DNA from: Deltaproteobacteria bacterium UBA6967 | Lineage (GTDB): Bacteria > SAR324 > NAC60-12 | Assembly (NCBI GenBank): GCA_002450295.1 | Contig: DJYX01000155.1 | Location: forward strand, 1-8,998 | Direction of reading: 5' to 3' | DNA: 8,998 nt | Part shown: positions 1 through 6,710 of the stretch, piece by piece | Numbering within the stretch: the first letter of the stretch is position 1 | Layout: every line of letters starts with the position of its first letter | Position numbers and translations under genes: made by a program | Notes under the pieces: model-generated | The model's input: the letters and a program-made list of their open reading frames with translations, nothing else | Database searches by the model: none | Told to the model about the DNA's origin: nothing

Positions 1-164
1 GATAAGCGAACCTGTGCTTTTCTAGGAGCTATCCATTGGGTAGCGGCGGTCATCTGGCTAAATTGATGACAGGCCCTAATGAAAATAGCTGCCTAAGTAA
101 ACTAACTTAAATCCCTACAAATGAAATTACCCATATGTTTTTACGATGAGACTTCAAAAATTTA
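1..164. other. Left-edge non-coding stretch with small inverted repeats
   Basis: No confident gene is seen here. Two adjacent stem-loops can be drawn: GCTATCC (28-34) with GGGTAGC (38-44) around a 3-base loop, and GTCATC (49-54) with GATGAC (65-70) around a 10-base loop. A weaker one pairs TAAGT (94-98) with ACTTA (105-109). None is followed by a clean T-run on either strand, so I do not call a terminator. A plus-strand frame runs open from base 1 to a TGA at 64-66 and would give a short hydrophobic C-terminus. A minus-strand frame starts at ATG 53-51 and runs off the left edge. Both are too short to trust. The stretch could be the tail of a gene or of a structured RNA outside the window, and I do not recognise an RNA family. 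Confidence 0.3.
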
Positions 165-1370
165 TCAATTAGTATGATTGGTAGGAGTAAGTTGACTAGC
201 AGCTTCCAAGGCAGCTTCTGGTTTCTTCAGTTTCAAAGCGAGTTGGTAACGTAGTGCGTGGTAGAGTGAGGCCGCAGCATTGGAAGATTCGGGTTGCATT
301 TGCTGAAGGCGGCGCTGGGCTTCCTCTGTGTTACCGCTGCGTAGATTGATGCGAGCAAGCGTCAAAGTGACATAAAGCGAAGTCTTGGAAGAATTCTCCA
401 GGCGCTCCAGCATATCGTAGATCGCCTGGTTGTTGCCAGTATCAGTGTAGAGTCGTTCCAACTCATCGAGCAGGCGAGGTGTCCCATTCTGTTCGAAGCT
501 CGTGCGCAACAATTCTGCTGCCTTGATCGACTGACCGTTCTGGTGAAGATGATTGGCCTCACTGATTGCGGCTGAAACGGAGTAAAGGTGCTTGATTGCT
601 TTTTTGCCACCAGGCAAATACGCCATATTCCAGTTGTTGAGAAGTTCAGGTTCCTGCTCTGCGGCAAGATGTAGCCTTTGCTCATGCCGGGATCGCACTT
701 GATTGCCAATCACACCATCGGGATACAGCCCCAGAATATGTCGCTCCTGTCGTACACAGGCGGGCCAGTCTCCACGTTGGACAAAGACTTCGCGCAATCC
801 CATCAAGGCCTCTGGATGATTATGAGCCAATCGGTCAATTTCATGGCTCAACTGCTCTGCAATCCCCCACTCGCCAACTTCCAAGGTGAACTGCTGATAA
901 GGTAGCAAGACTTCCAACTCATTTGGGAATTCCTGCCGTAGCTGAAAGAATCCCTGTAGCATACGTGGAGTATCCCAGATGTAGCGCTTGCTAACTAAAT
1001 TTTTCACTCGAATATCTAACGGAGCTCTTCGTGGAGTGATTCGAGCAAAGAGACGCTTTACTCTTCTCAGGTCACAGGACAAAACAGCACGGTGAAAATC
1101 ACGATAGGTTTCAATTCTGCGCTGTTGCCGAGCTTTTTCCAAAGACACTCGAAAGCGCTGAAAGAAGCGGTCTGGATGCAGTACCAAGGATCGCAGCTCA
1201 GAGGCCAGAAAGCCTAGGACAGAGAAAACGAGCATTACTGCCCACAGAGGAATATTCAGCGAAAGGGAAGGCGACAGGTATAAGAAAATCGTGTCGCTAT
1301 TGAGGATCGCAAAGTAGCCTAGCCCGCTGAGCGCAAACAAAGCAGCTGCTAATAAGATCAGTATTCGCAT
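165..1370 (-). CDS. LapA/HemY-like inner-membrane protein with TPR-type cytoplasmic or periplasmic region
   Basis: This 401-residue protein has two hydrophobic helices at the N-terminus (about residues 2-22 and 40-59), separated by a short loop and followed by an Arg-rich stretch (about 70-115). The rest is helical, with TPR-like helix pairs at roughly 165-215, 266-325 and 330-395, for example GNTEEAQRRLQQ near 346-357. The helical-hairpin-plus-TPR plan resembles HemY, and the hairpin also resembles LapA (lipopolysaccharide assembly protein A family). LapB is the related TPR partner in E. coli, but its C-terminal rubredoxin-like CxxC pairs are absent here. The protein is therefore not a simple LapB and may act as a membrane scaffold, which is inference from architecture only. 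It lies 24 bases downstream of rlmH on the same strand, so the two are probably co-transcribed. The start ATG (1370-1368) is preceded by a weak AAGAGA Shine-Dalgarno. The real role is unknown. Confidence 0.8.
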   Translation of the reverse strand: MRILILLAAALFALSGLGYFAILNSDTIFLYLSPSLSLNIPLWAVMLVFSVLGFLASELRSLVLHPDRFFQRFRVSLEKARQQRRIETYRDFHRAVLSCDLRRVKRLFARITPRRAPLDIRVKNLVSKRYIWDTPRMLQGFFQLRQEFPNELEVLLPYQQFTLEVGEWGIAEQLSHEIDRLAHNHPEALMGLREVFVQRGDWPACVRQERHILGLYPDGVIGNQVRSRHEQRLHLAAEQEPELLNNWNMAYLPGGKKAIKHLYSVSAAISEANHLHQNGQSIKAAELLRTSFEQNGTPRLLDELERLYTDTGNNQAIYDMLERLENSSKTSLYVTLTLARINLRSGNTEEAQRRLQQMQPESSNAAASLYHALRYQLALKLKKPEAALEAASQLTPTNHTN

Positions 1371-1394
1371 GAATTCTCTTGGAGAGATATTTTA

Positions 1395-1871
1395 TCAACG
1401 GTGATGGTAGGGTTCACCATTGAGAATAGTAAAAGCCCGATAAACCTGTTCTAGTAAAATCAGACGAACCATTTGATGACTGAAAGTCATCGGGGATAAG
1501 CTTAGTTGTTTCGTCTGCTGCGGAAACGCCTCGCAATCAACACCATAGGGGCCGCCCAACATGAAAGTAATCTGTGGTACGGATTGTAGATGGAAATTTT
1601 CCAGCCATCGTGAGAGACCAATCGAGTCAAGTTGTTGACCTTGCTCGTCCAGTAAGATGGACTGCTCACCTGGGAGTAGGCGCTCCTGTAATGCCTTGGT
1701 CTCTGCTTGTTTTCGTGTGATCTCTGGTAACGATTGCCAACGTCGTTGCGGCTTGATTTCTTCCGTAACAATATGGGCATAGTGCTGGAGGCGCTGCTGA
1801 TAGATTTTCAGTCCCTCCCGCAGATAGGCTTCTTGCGTTCGGCCAATCCAGAGAAAACGGATACGGAGCAT
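1395..1871 (-). CDS. rlmH: 23S rRNA (pseudouridine1915-N3)-methyltransferase RlmH
   Basis: RlmH is a SPOUT-class, SAM-dependent enzyme that methylates N3 of pseudouridine 1915 in helix 69 of 23S rRNA on assembled ribosomes. The 158-residue length is typical (about 155-160). Family landmarks are all present: the LLDEQG segment at 73-78, the SAM-site glycine loop FMLGGPYG at 103-110 (many homologues read GGAxG, so the PYG is a slight variant), the LSLSPMTFSHQ segment at 123-133 with the following LLEQVYRA, and the invariant C-terminal end NGEPYHHR at 151-158. These form the trefoil-knot catalytic domain. The gene is probably the first of a two-gene minus-strand unit with the TPR membrane protein downstream. 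No clear Shine-Dalgarno precedes the ATG, but the N-terminal MLRIRFLWIG matches the family's first beta strand, which supports this start. Confidence 0.97.
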   Translation of the reverse strand: MLRIRFLWIGRTQEAYLREGLKIYQQRLQHYAHIVTEEIKPQRRWQSLPEITRKQAETKALQERLLPGEQSILLDEQGQQLDSIGLSRWLENFHLQSVPQITFMLGGPYGVDCEAFPQQTKQLSLSPMTFSHQMVRLILLEQVYRAFTILNGEPYHHR

Positions 1872-1995
1872 GGCATCAAGCGAGAAAATGATCTACCTCT
1901 ACGGGAGCATCAGCAAAAAGTAAAGCCATGCCGTCACTAGCTCTTCCAAAGCCGTTCGTCCCAGCGAACTCAAGGCCCTATTTTCAAGGAAATTC
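1872..1995. promoter_or_regulatory. Divergent intergenic region between rlmH and the amidase gene
   Basis: The two flanking genes are transcribed away from each other, so promoters for both should lie in these 124 bases. I could not identify a convincing -35/-10 pair on either strand. The amidase has a good ribosome binding site, AAGGA at 1986-1990, five bases before its ATG. rlmH has no obvious one. An open frame crosses this region on the plus strand but overlaps rlmH and shows no protein-like features. Confidence 0.5.
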
Positions 1996-2877
1996 ATGAA
2001 ATCAATGACTGTTGCGGCACTTCAGCGATCTTGGTCAGATAACACCGAAGAAAACGTCCAGCGAGCAGAAGATTGGATCAGGATTGCAGCAGCAAAAGGA
2101 GCCCAACTCATCTTATTGCCTGAACTTTTCGAATCACCTTACTTCTGCAAAGAGCAGCGCCCTATACATTTTGATCGTGCACATCCGGTGAAACAGCACC
2201 CAACACTGCTCAGGATGCAGCAGCTTGCTCGTGAATTGGCTGTGGTTCTGCCAGTTAGCTTCTTTGAGCAAGCTGGTCCAGTATTTTTCAATTCCTTGGC
2301 GATGATTGATGCTGATGGCGAGTTGTTGGGCCTTTATCGTAAATCGCATATTCCTGATGGACCAGGCTACCAAGAGAAGTTCTACTTCTCACCTGGGGAT
2401 ACAGGTTTTCGTGTCTGGATGACCAGATATGGATGTGTGGGGGTCGGTATTTGTTGGGATCAGTGGTTTCCAGAAGCTGCGCGCTGTATGGTGCTCAAAG
2501 GAGCTGAGATTCTGCTCTACCCAACAGCGATTGGCTCTGAACCCTTAGCTCCAGAATGGGACTCTCAAGCGCACTGGATGCGAGTTATGCAGGGCCATGC
2601 AGCTGCCAATATGGTTCCAGTGATCGCAGCCAATCGAGTAGGGGTGGAGACTGGCGAAGAGTACACTCTTAGTTTTTATGGTTCTTCATTCATTGCAGGC
2701 TCAATGGGTGAACTTCTACAAACCGCACCCAGAGATGAGGAAGCCATTTTGCTGCAGTCATTTGATCTGGAAGCGCTTCGAATACAACGACAAAGCTGGG
2801 GTGTTTTTCGTGACCGCAGACCAGACCTGTATGAACCAATTCTGAGTTTGGAAGGAAGGGTGAAGCAACACCCTTGA
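1996..2877 (+). CDS. aguB: N-carbamoylputrescine amidase (nitrilase superfamily, AguB type)
   Basis: This cytoplasmic nitrilase-superfamily hydrolase probably converts N-carbamoylputrescine to putrescine, CO2 and ammonia, the last step of the agmatine route to putrescine. At 293 residues it has the usual length. The catalytic triad is visible: Glu43 in LPELFE, Lys116 in YRKSHIPD and the nucleophile Cys153 in GICWDQWFPE. The Cys block with its following AARCMVLKGAE, and YPTAIGSEP at 175-183, are typical of the N-carbamoylputrescine amidase subgroup rather than of beta-ureidopropionase or omega-amidase. AAGGA at 1986-1990 supports the first ATG over the Met at codon 4. Agmatine deiminase (aguA), the usual partner, is not next to it here. 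The specific substrate is inferred from motifs; membership of the superfamily is certain. Confidence 0.93.
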   Translation: MKSMTVAALQRSWSDNTEENVQRAEDWIRIAAAKGAQLILLPELFESPYFCKEQRPIHFDRAHPVKQHPTLLRMQQLARELAVVLPVSFFEQAGPVFFNSLAMIDADGELLGLYRKSHIPDGPGYQEKFYFSPGDTGFRVWMTRYGCVGVGICWDQWFPEAARCMVLKGAEILLYPTAIGSEPLAPEWDSQAHWMRVMQGHAAANMVPVIAANRVGVETGEEYTLSFYGSSFIAGSMGELLQTAPRDEEAILLQSFDLEALRIQRQSWGVFRDRRPDLYEPILSLEGRVKQHP

Positions 2878-2918
2878 ATCTCTTCGGGGACGAAATGATC
2901 TTGAATTTGAAGGGTGTT
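2867..2918 (+). terminator. Inverted repeat at the end of the amidase gene, possible weak terminator
   Basis: AACACCCTT (2867-2875) and AAGGGTGTT (2910-2918) are perfect 9-base inverted repeats. The left arm runs into the amidase TGA stop. The loop between them holds a smaller hairpin, TTCG (2883-2886) with CGAA (2891-2894), closed by a GGGA tetraloop of the GNRA type. The sequence after the right arm is AT-rich but lacks a real T-run, so intrinsic termination would be weak. It could instead stabilise the 3' end of the message or simply be chance. Confidence 0.35.
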
Positions 2919-2944
2919 CTCATAGCTTAATAATTTTGTGATCT

Positions 2945-2950
2945 TATAAT
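2945..2950 (+). promoter_or_regulatory. Candidate -10 box upstream of the DUF4340 gene
   Basis: A perfect TATAAT lies in an AT-rich stretch about 50 bases before the DUF4340 start, in the only sizeable gap on this strand between 1996 and 8197. No good -35 hexamer is found 16-18 bases upstream, so if it is used it may need an activator. It would drive the DUF4340 - pseudouridine synthase - mutase - exported protein cluster. Confidence 0.4.
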
Positions 2951-2987
2951 TTGTCTTAAAAATATCGGCTCTCACACGGAAGAATCT

Positions 2988-2993
2988 AAGGAG
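2988..2993 (+). promoter_or_regulatory. Ribosome binding site of the DUF4340 gene
   Basis: AAGGAG lies five bases before the ATG at 2999. It is the closest match to the consensus Shine-Dalgarno in the window and fixes the start of this first gene of the cluster. Confidence 0.8.
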
Positions 2994-2998
2994 TTGGT

Positions 2999-4015
2999 AT
3001 GTGGAAAATATTTTTTGCGCTAACACTGGTTTTATCGGCAACTGGTTTTTTTCTGGTTTGGCAGGAACAAGGCTCGTCGCGAGCCGCTTACCAAATAAAT
3101 GGCCCAAAAACCTTGCTAGATGAACTGAAGGTTGAGGAGTTGGCGACACTGCGGGTCAGCACTGCGGATCAAGACTTTGAATTGAAGCAAGTCGATGGGG
3201 CATGGCGAGTTGGGGAGTCGGACTGGCCTGCTGATAGTCAACAGGTTCGCAATTTACTATTAGCCCTGCTGGAAACCAAAGTCGGTGACGTAGTGACCAG
3301 TAATCCTGATCGACATCCTCGACTGGAATTAGTTGATCCGGAAGCTGGGGGTGACGGCACTGCAAAGCGTCTGGATTTGATAGACCAGCAGCAACGACCT
3401 GTGCTGCAACTTTTGATTGGCAAGCCAAGGGAACAAGGGGACGGACAATACATCCGGTTTTTTGGTGAAGAAACGGCTTTTCTGATTGCGGAGCAACTCC
3501 TCCTTGAGACTTCAGAAGCTGGCTGGATGCAGAAAAACCTCTTCACTCTGGGTGATGCTTCCATTCAAGTCTTAAAAGTCGAAACCCCAGGAGGTATTGA
3601 ATATGCCTTGGAACATAACGCAGAAGCTACTGATAAGTGGAAACTGTCAGATCAGCAAGCTGTCGAACAACTCAACACTTCTGTGGTAGAACAGATGGCT
3701 CGTGCTTTGCGCAGTCTAGAGTTTGATGCCTTGAAGTCCGTCAAAACTCCCCCTGAAGAAGTTGGCCGAAATGAAGTTTTTCAAGTCACAGCAACTGCTA
3801 GTGATGGCAGATCTCTAAAGATGTCGATAGGTGCAACAGAGGTTGCTGAACAGCATTGGATCAGTCTTACATTGAGGAGCAACAGCGATAATCAAACGAT
3901 GAATCAGGAAATAGAACTGCTGAATCAGCAGACGGAGCCATGGATTTTTTCAATCTCTGCCTATTCGATTCAAGCCTTGTTGAAAGATCGCTCTGCTTTG
4001 TTGGAGCAGAAGTAG
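2999..4015 (+). CDS. DUF4340 domain-containing membrane-anchored protein
   Basis: The protein has 338 residues. A single hydrophobic helix (about residues 2-21) acts as an uncleaved signal anchor or signal peptide, so the remainder should lie outside the cytoplasmic membrane. The rest fits DUF4340: an early beta strand pair with ELKQVDGAWRV (61-71), a WPAD segment (76-79) leading into a helix, the NPDRHPRLEL segment (102-111), a central YIRFF strand (151-155), W176 followed by KNLF (180-183) and a closing WIFSISAYSIQALL (315-328). Members of this family often sit beside GldG-type ABC transporter components of gliding or polysaccharide-export loci, but no such partner is present here. Its function is unknown. 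It opens a tightly packed plus-strand cluster, and its TAG stop shares a base with the next gene's GTG start. Confidence 0.85.
   Translation: MWKIFFALTLVLSATGFFLVWQEQGSSRAAYQINGPKTLLDELKVEELATLRVSTADQDFELKQVDGAWRVGESDWPADSQQVRNLLLALLETKVGDVVTSNPDRHPRLELVDPEAGGDGTAKRLDLIDQQQRPVLQLLIGKPREQGDGQYIRFFGEETAFLIAEQLLLETSEAGWMQKNLFTLGDASIQVLKVETPGGIEYALEHNAEATDKWKLSDQQAVEQLNTSVVEQMARALRSLEFDALKSVKTPPEEVGRNEVFQVTATASDGRSLKMSIGATEVAEQHWISLTLRSNSDNQTMNQEIELLNQQTEPWIFSISAYSIQALLKDRSALLEQK
4003..4006 (+). promoter_or_regulatory. Ribosome binding site deciding a GTG start for the pseudouridine synthase
   Basis: GGAG within the last codons of the DUF4340 gene lies eight bases before an in-frame GTG at 4015-4017. 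The alternative ATG at 4027 has no purine-rich site in front of it. The far-upstream ATG at 3940 would overlap the DUF4340 gene by 76 bases and add a non-homologous-looking N-terminus. Confidence 0.55.
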
Positions 4016-4977
4016 TGTCACTGCAGATGATAGAGGGTCATACGGAGCTGAGTTTCCAATATGCCCGAGTGAATGGTCAGGAAGAGACTCTTTTAGAATT
4101 TTTGCTCCGGCGCTTTCGTTATTACGGTCCAAAGGAGTGGGGAGATCATATTAAATCCGGCCATCTATTGGTGGATGGTCAGCAAGGGAAGGCAGGACAA
4201 AAGTTGCGAAACAACCAACGGGTGGTCTATCTGCGTCCTGATTCGCTTGAACCTTCTGTGGATGCTGATTATGAGGTGCTTTTTGAAGATGAGTGGCTAA
4301 TCGGTTTGAATAAGTCTGGAGACCTTCCAACTAGCCCTTCAGGTAGGTACTTCAAAAATACACTCATGCACCTTGTTCGTGAGCGCTTTGGTTGGCAGAA
4401 ACTCTACACGATTCACCGTCTAGATCGTGAGACCAGCGGGGTCGTGCTATTTGCTAAGACTCATCAAATGGCTCAACAGATGGCGGCTTTGTTCCGTGAT
4501 AAGCAAATCCGCAAGGAGTACCGTGCCGTTGTCACCACCCCATTACCCAAGGAAGAAATTCTGGTATCGAAACCCATTGGACCAGATCAATCTAGTTCCA
4601 TTCGGATCAAGCAATCGGTTTGTGAGGACGGAAAACCAAGTGAGACACGCTTTCGCCAATTAAAAACCATTGGAGAGTGTGCTTACTTGCAAATTCATCC
4701 GATGACCGGGCGGACTCACCAGATTCGTGTACATGCGGCAGCTAGTGGGTTCCCAATTGTGGGAGACAAGCTTTATGGACTGGCTGAGAAAGATTTTTTG
4801 CGTTGGCTGGAAGAAGGAGAAGCTTTTCTAAAAGCTAGGGACTTACCGAACCGCCAACTCTTGCACGCCTACCAGATTGATTTCATTCATCCCCAAACAA
4901 ATCAACCAATTTGCCTGTTGGCATCAGATGAAAAAATGCTTCTTCATCTTTCAGCCGAGGAAGAACTAAGCCACTAA
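4015..4977 (+). CDS. RluA-family RNA pseudouridine synthase with S4 domain
   Basis: This enzyme isomerises uridine to pseudouridine in rRNA or tRNA. Counting from the GTG start (320 residues), an S4-like RNA-binding region covers about 20-77 (LLEFLLRRF, then HIKSGHLLVDG). The catalytic domain follows, with motif II HRLDRETSGVVLFAK at 134-148, where Asp137 is the catalytic aspartate, the GRTHQIRVH motif III at 232-240 and GDKLYG at 250-255. These mark the RluA/RluC/RluD group. The target uridine cannot be read from the sequence, so I give no specific gene symbol. The frame is open back to an ATG at 3940, but I prefer the GTG at 4015 because of the GGAG before it and the one-base overlap with the upstream TAG, which implies translational coupling. 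An ATG at 4027 is the other option. Confidence 0.9.
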   Translation: MSLQMIEGHTELSFQYARVNGQEETLLEFLLRRFRYYGPKEWGDHIKSGHLLVDGQQGKAGQKLRNNQRVVYLRPDSLEPSVDADYEVLFEDEWLIGLNKSGDLPTSPSGRYFKNTLMHLVRERFGWQKLYTIHRLDRETSGVVLFAKTHQMAQQMAALFRDKQIRKEYRAVVTTPLPKEEILVSKPIGPDQSSSIRIKQSVCEDGKPSETRFRQLKTIGECAYLQIHPMTGRTHQIRVHAAASGFPIVGDKLYGLAEKDFLRWLEEGEAFLKARDLPNRQLLHAYQIDFIHPQTNQPICLLASDEKMLLHLSAEEELSH

Positions 4978-4994
4978 CCACCCTTTGAGGTAGT

Positions 4995-6710
4995 ATGTCG
5001 AATGTTCGTGAGATTGCTCAGTATTGGGCTGAGACCAATTGCTTTGATGAAACCACTCGTGAAGAAGCAAAACTATTGCTGGAAACAGCAACAGAAGAAG
5101 AATTGAGGGATCGTTTCGGGACCACCCTGGAGTTTGGTACAGGTGGTCTACGTGGAGTAATGGGAGTTGGTCTGAACAGAATGAATCGTTACACCGTGAT
5201 GCAGGCCACAGAAGGGCTGGCTCGCTACATTGAGAAGCGCCAAGAAACAGATGCATCAGGCGTTGTGATTGGCTTTGATTCTCGAAACAACTCAGAGGTG
5301 TTCGCCTATGCTGCGGCTGAGGTTTTGGCTAAGCACGGTATCCCAGTTTACCTATTCCGTGAAATCGTTCCTACACCGATAGTCTCTTATGCCTTGCTGC
5401 AAAAAAAAGCAGTAGCAGCGATCATCCTGACCGCCAGTCATAACCCACCGGAATACAATGGCTACAAAGTGTACTGGAAACATGGAGGTCAGATTATCCC
5501 ACCAGACGATGAGATGATTATCGATGAGGTCCGTAGTGTAGACGACATTGCGGAGATTCCTCAGATGGACTTCGAAGAAGCTCTACAGCAAGGTCGTATT
5601 GAGTGGATTGAAGATGACATTGATCTGGAATATCTAGAAAATTTGCTTCCACTGAGTTTCGGTAAGCCGTCTCAGAACGAGCAGTTGGGAGTAATCTACA
5701 CACCGCTTCATGGAACCGGAGGGCGACTTGTTCCGCGCTTGCTGAAGGAACGTGGTTTCACTAACGTGCACTGCGTTGCCAGTCAAATGGTTCCTGATGG
5801 AAACTTCTCAACAGTAGTTTCTCCAAACCCTGAGGATGCAGCGGCCTACGAACTACCAATGGCGGAAGCTCAGGCAGAACATCAACTGATTCTTGCCAAC
5901 GATCCCGATGCTGATCGCCTTGGTGTGATGGTTCGGAATAATCAACAGGAATGGGTTCGGTTGAATGGGAATCAGATCGGTGCTCTCTTACTAGATTTTG
6001 TACTCGGGGTTCTGCAAGAGAGTGGAAAGCTGCCAGAGAATAGCCTCTACATTGGATCAATCGTGACATCTCCTCTGGGTAAGCGGATTGCTGAACACTA
6101 TGGTTTGGCTGTGAAAGAAGTTCTCACAGGTTTCAAATGGATTTGGTCTGTGGCTCTCCAGGCAGAATCGGAAGGCCAGAAATTCCTCTTCGGAATGGAG
6201 GAGAGTCATGGCTATTTAATGGGAAATCATACAGGGGATAAGGATGGTGTCTGGGCTGCGATGGCCTTTGCAGAAATGGTGGCCTCACTCAAGGCTCAGG
6301 GCAGTGGTCCAATCCAGCGCTTAGAAGAATTGTATCAGCAATATGGCTTTCATCTGGACTCTCTGCACAATCGAAATTTTCGTGGTCTTGAGGGCAAGCA
6401 ACAAATGGAAGTGACACTTTCACAACTTCGTGAGAATCCACCCGAGCGGCTGGCAGGTTTGAAAGTCGAACGGATCATCGATCTACTCACTGATCAGGTG
6501 CGTATTCCTGGAAGCCCTGAGATTCAGGTCGGACCCGGCCTGCCAAGGTCTAATGTGATAATTCTGGAACTGGAGCAGAACGCACGAGTAATCGTTCGTC
6601 CATCAGGTACAGAGCCGAAGGTAAAATACTATTTCAATTTGAGTGGAGAGAGAAAAGAGCTGCAAGAGCGGTTGGCTCAACTCAAAGCCTCACTGGGACT
6701 CAGCACATGA
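4995..6710 (+). CDS. Phosphohexomutase of the PgcA/PGM2 type (phosphoglucomutase/phosphomannomutase)
   Basis: This cytoplasmic alpha-D-phosphohexomutase interconverts sugar 1- and 6-phosphates (most likely glucose, possibly mannose or pentose), feeding nucleotide-sugar and polysaccharide synthesis. The 571 residues match the long PgcA/PGM2 subfamily rather than the roughly 450-residue bacterial phosphomannomutases. All four domains are marked: GTGGLRG at 48-54, the catalytic serine loop TASHNPPEYNGYK at 146-158 (phospho-Ser148), the metal loop DPDADR at 303-308, the sugar-specificity loop GMEESHGY at 400-407 and the phosphate-binding RPSGTEPK at 535-542. PLHGTGG at 237-243 is also typical of this subfamily. 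GAGG at 4987-4990 supports the ATG, 17 bases after the previous stop. The TGA overlaps the next gene's ATG as ATGA. Substrate preference is uncertain; the family is not. Confidence 0.95.
   Translation: MSNVREIAQYWAETNCFDETTREEAKLLLETATEEELRDRFGTTLEFGTGGLRGVMGVGLNRMNRYTVMQATEGLARYIEKRQETDASGVVIGFDSRNNSEVFAYAAAEVLAKHGIPVYLFREIVPTPIVSYALLQKKAVAAIILTASHNPPEYNGYKVYWKHGGQIIPPDDEMIIDEVRSVDDIAEIPQMDFEEALQQGRIEWIEDDIDLEYLENLLPLSFGKPSQNEQLGVIYTPLHGTGGRLVPRLLKERGFTNVHCVASQMVPDGNFSTVVSPNPEDAAAYELPMAEAQAEHQLILANDPDADRLGVMVRNNQQEWVRLNGNQIGALLLDFVLGVLQESGKLPENSLYIGSIVTSPLGKRIAEHYGLAVKEVLTGFKWIWSVALQAESEGQKFLFGMEESHGYLMGNHTGDKDGVWAAMAFAEMVASLKAQGSGPIQRLEELYQQYGFHLDSLHNRNFRGLEGKQQMEVTLSQLRENPPERLAGLKVERIIDLLTDQVRIPGSPEIQVGPGLPRSNVIILELEQNARVIVRPSGTEPKVKYYFNLSGERKELQERLAQLKASLGLST

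Noticed and set aside
1..53. Possible minus-strand gene starting at ATG 53-51 and leaving the left edge
   Set aside because: Only 17 codons are visible and no Shine-Dalgarno precedes the ATG.
1..66. Possible C-terminal fragment of a plus-strand gene ending at TGA 64-66
   Set aside because: Only 21 codons are visible. An open frame this short is likely by chance, and the sequence matches no family I recognise.
1734..1940. 68-codon plus-strand open frame antisense to rlmH and reaching into the divergent region
   Set aside because: It mostly mirrors rlmH and has no ribosome binding site or protein-like pattern.
2676..3149. 157-codon minus-strand open frame across the amidase/DUF4340 junction
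   Set aside because: It lies opposite two well-supported genes, has Ser/Arg-rich low-information content and no recognisable domain.
5761..6069. 102-codon minus-strand open frame inside the mutase gene
   Set aside because: It is antisense to a strongly conserved enzyme segment that includes the metal loop. The composition is typical of a reverse-frame shadow.
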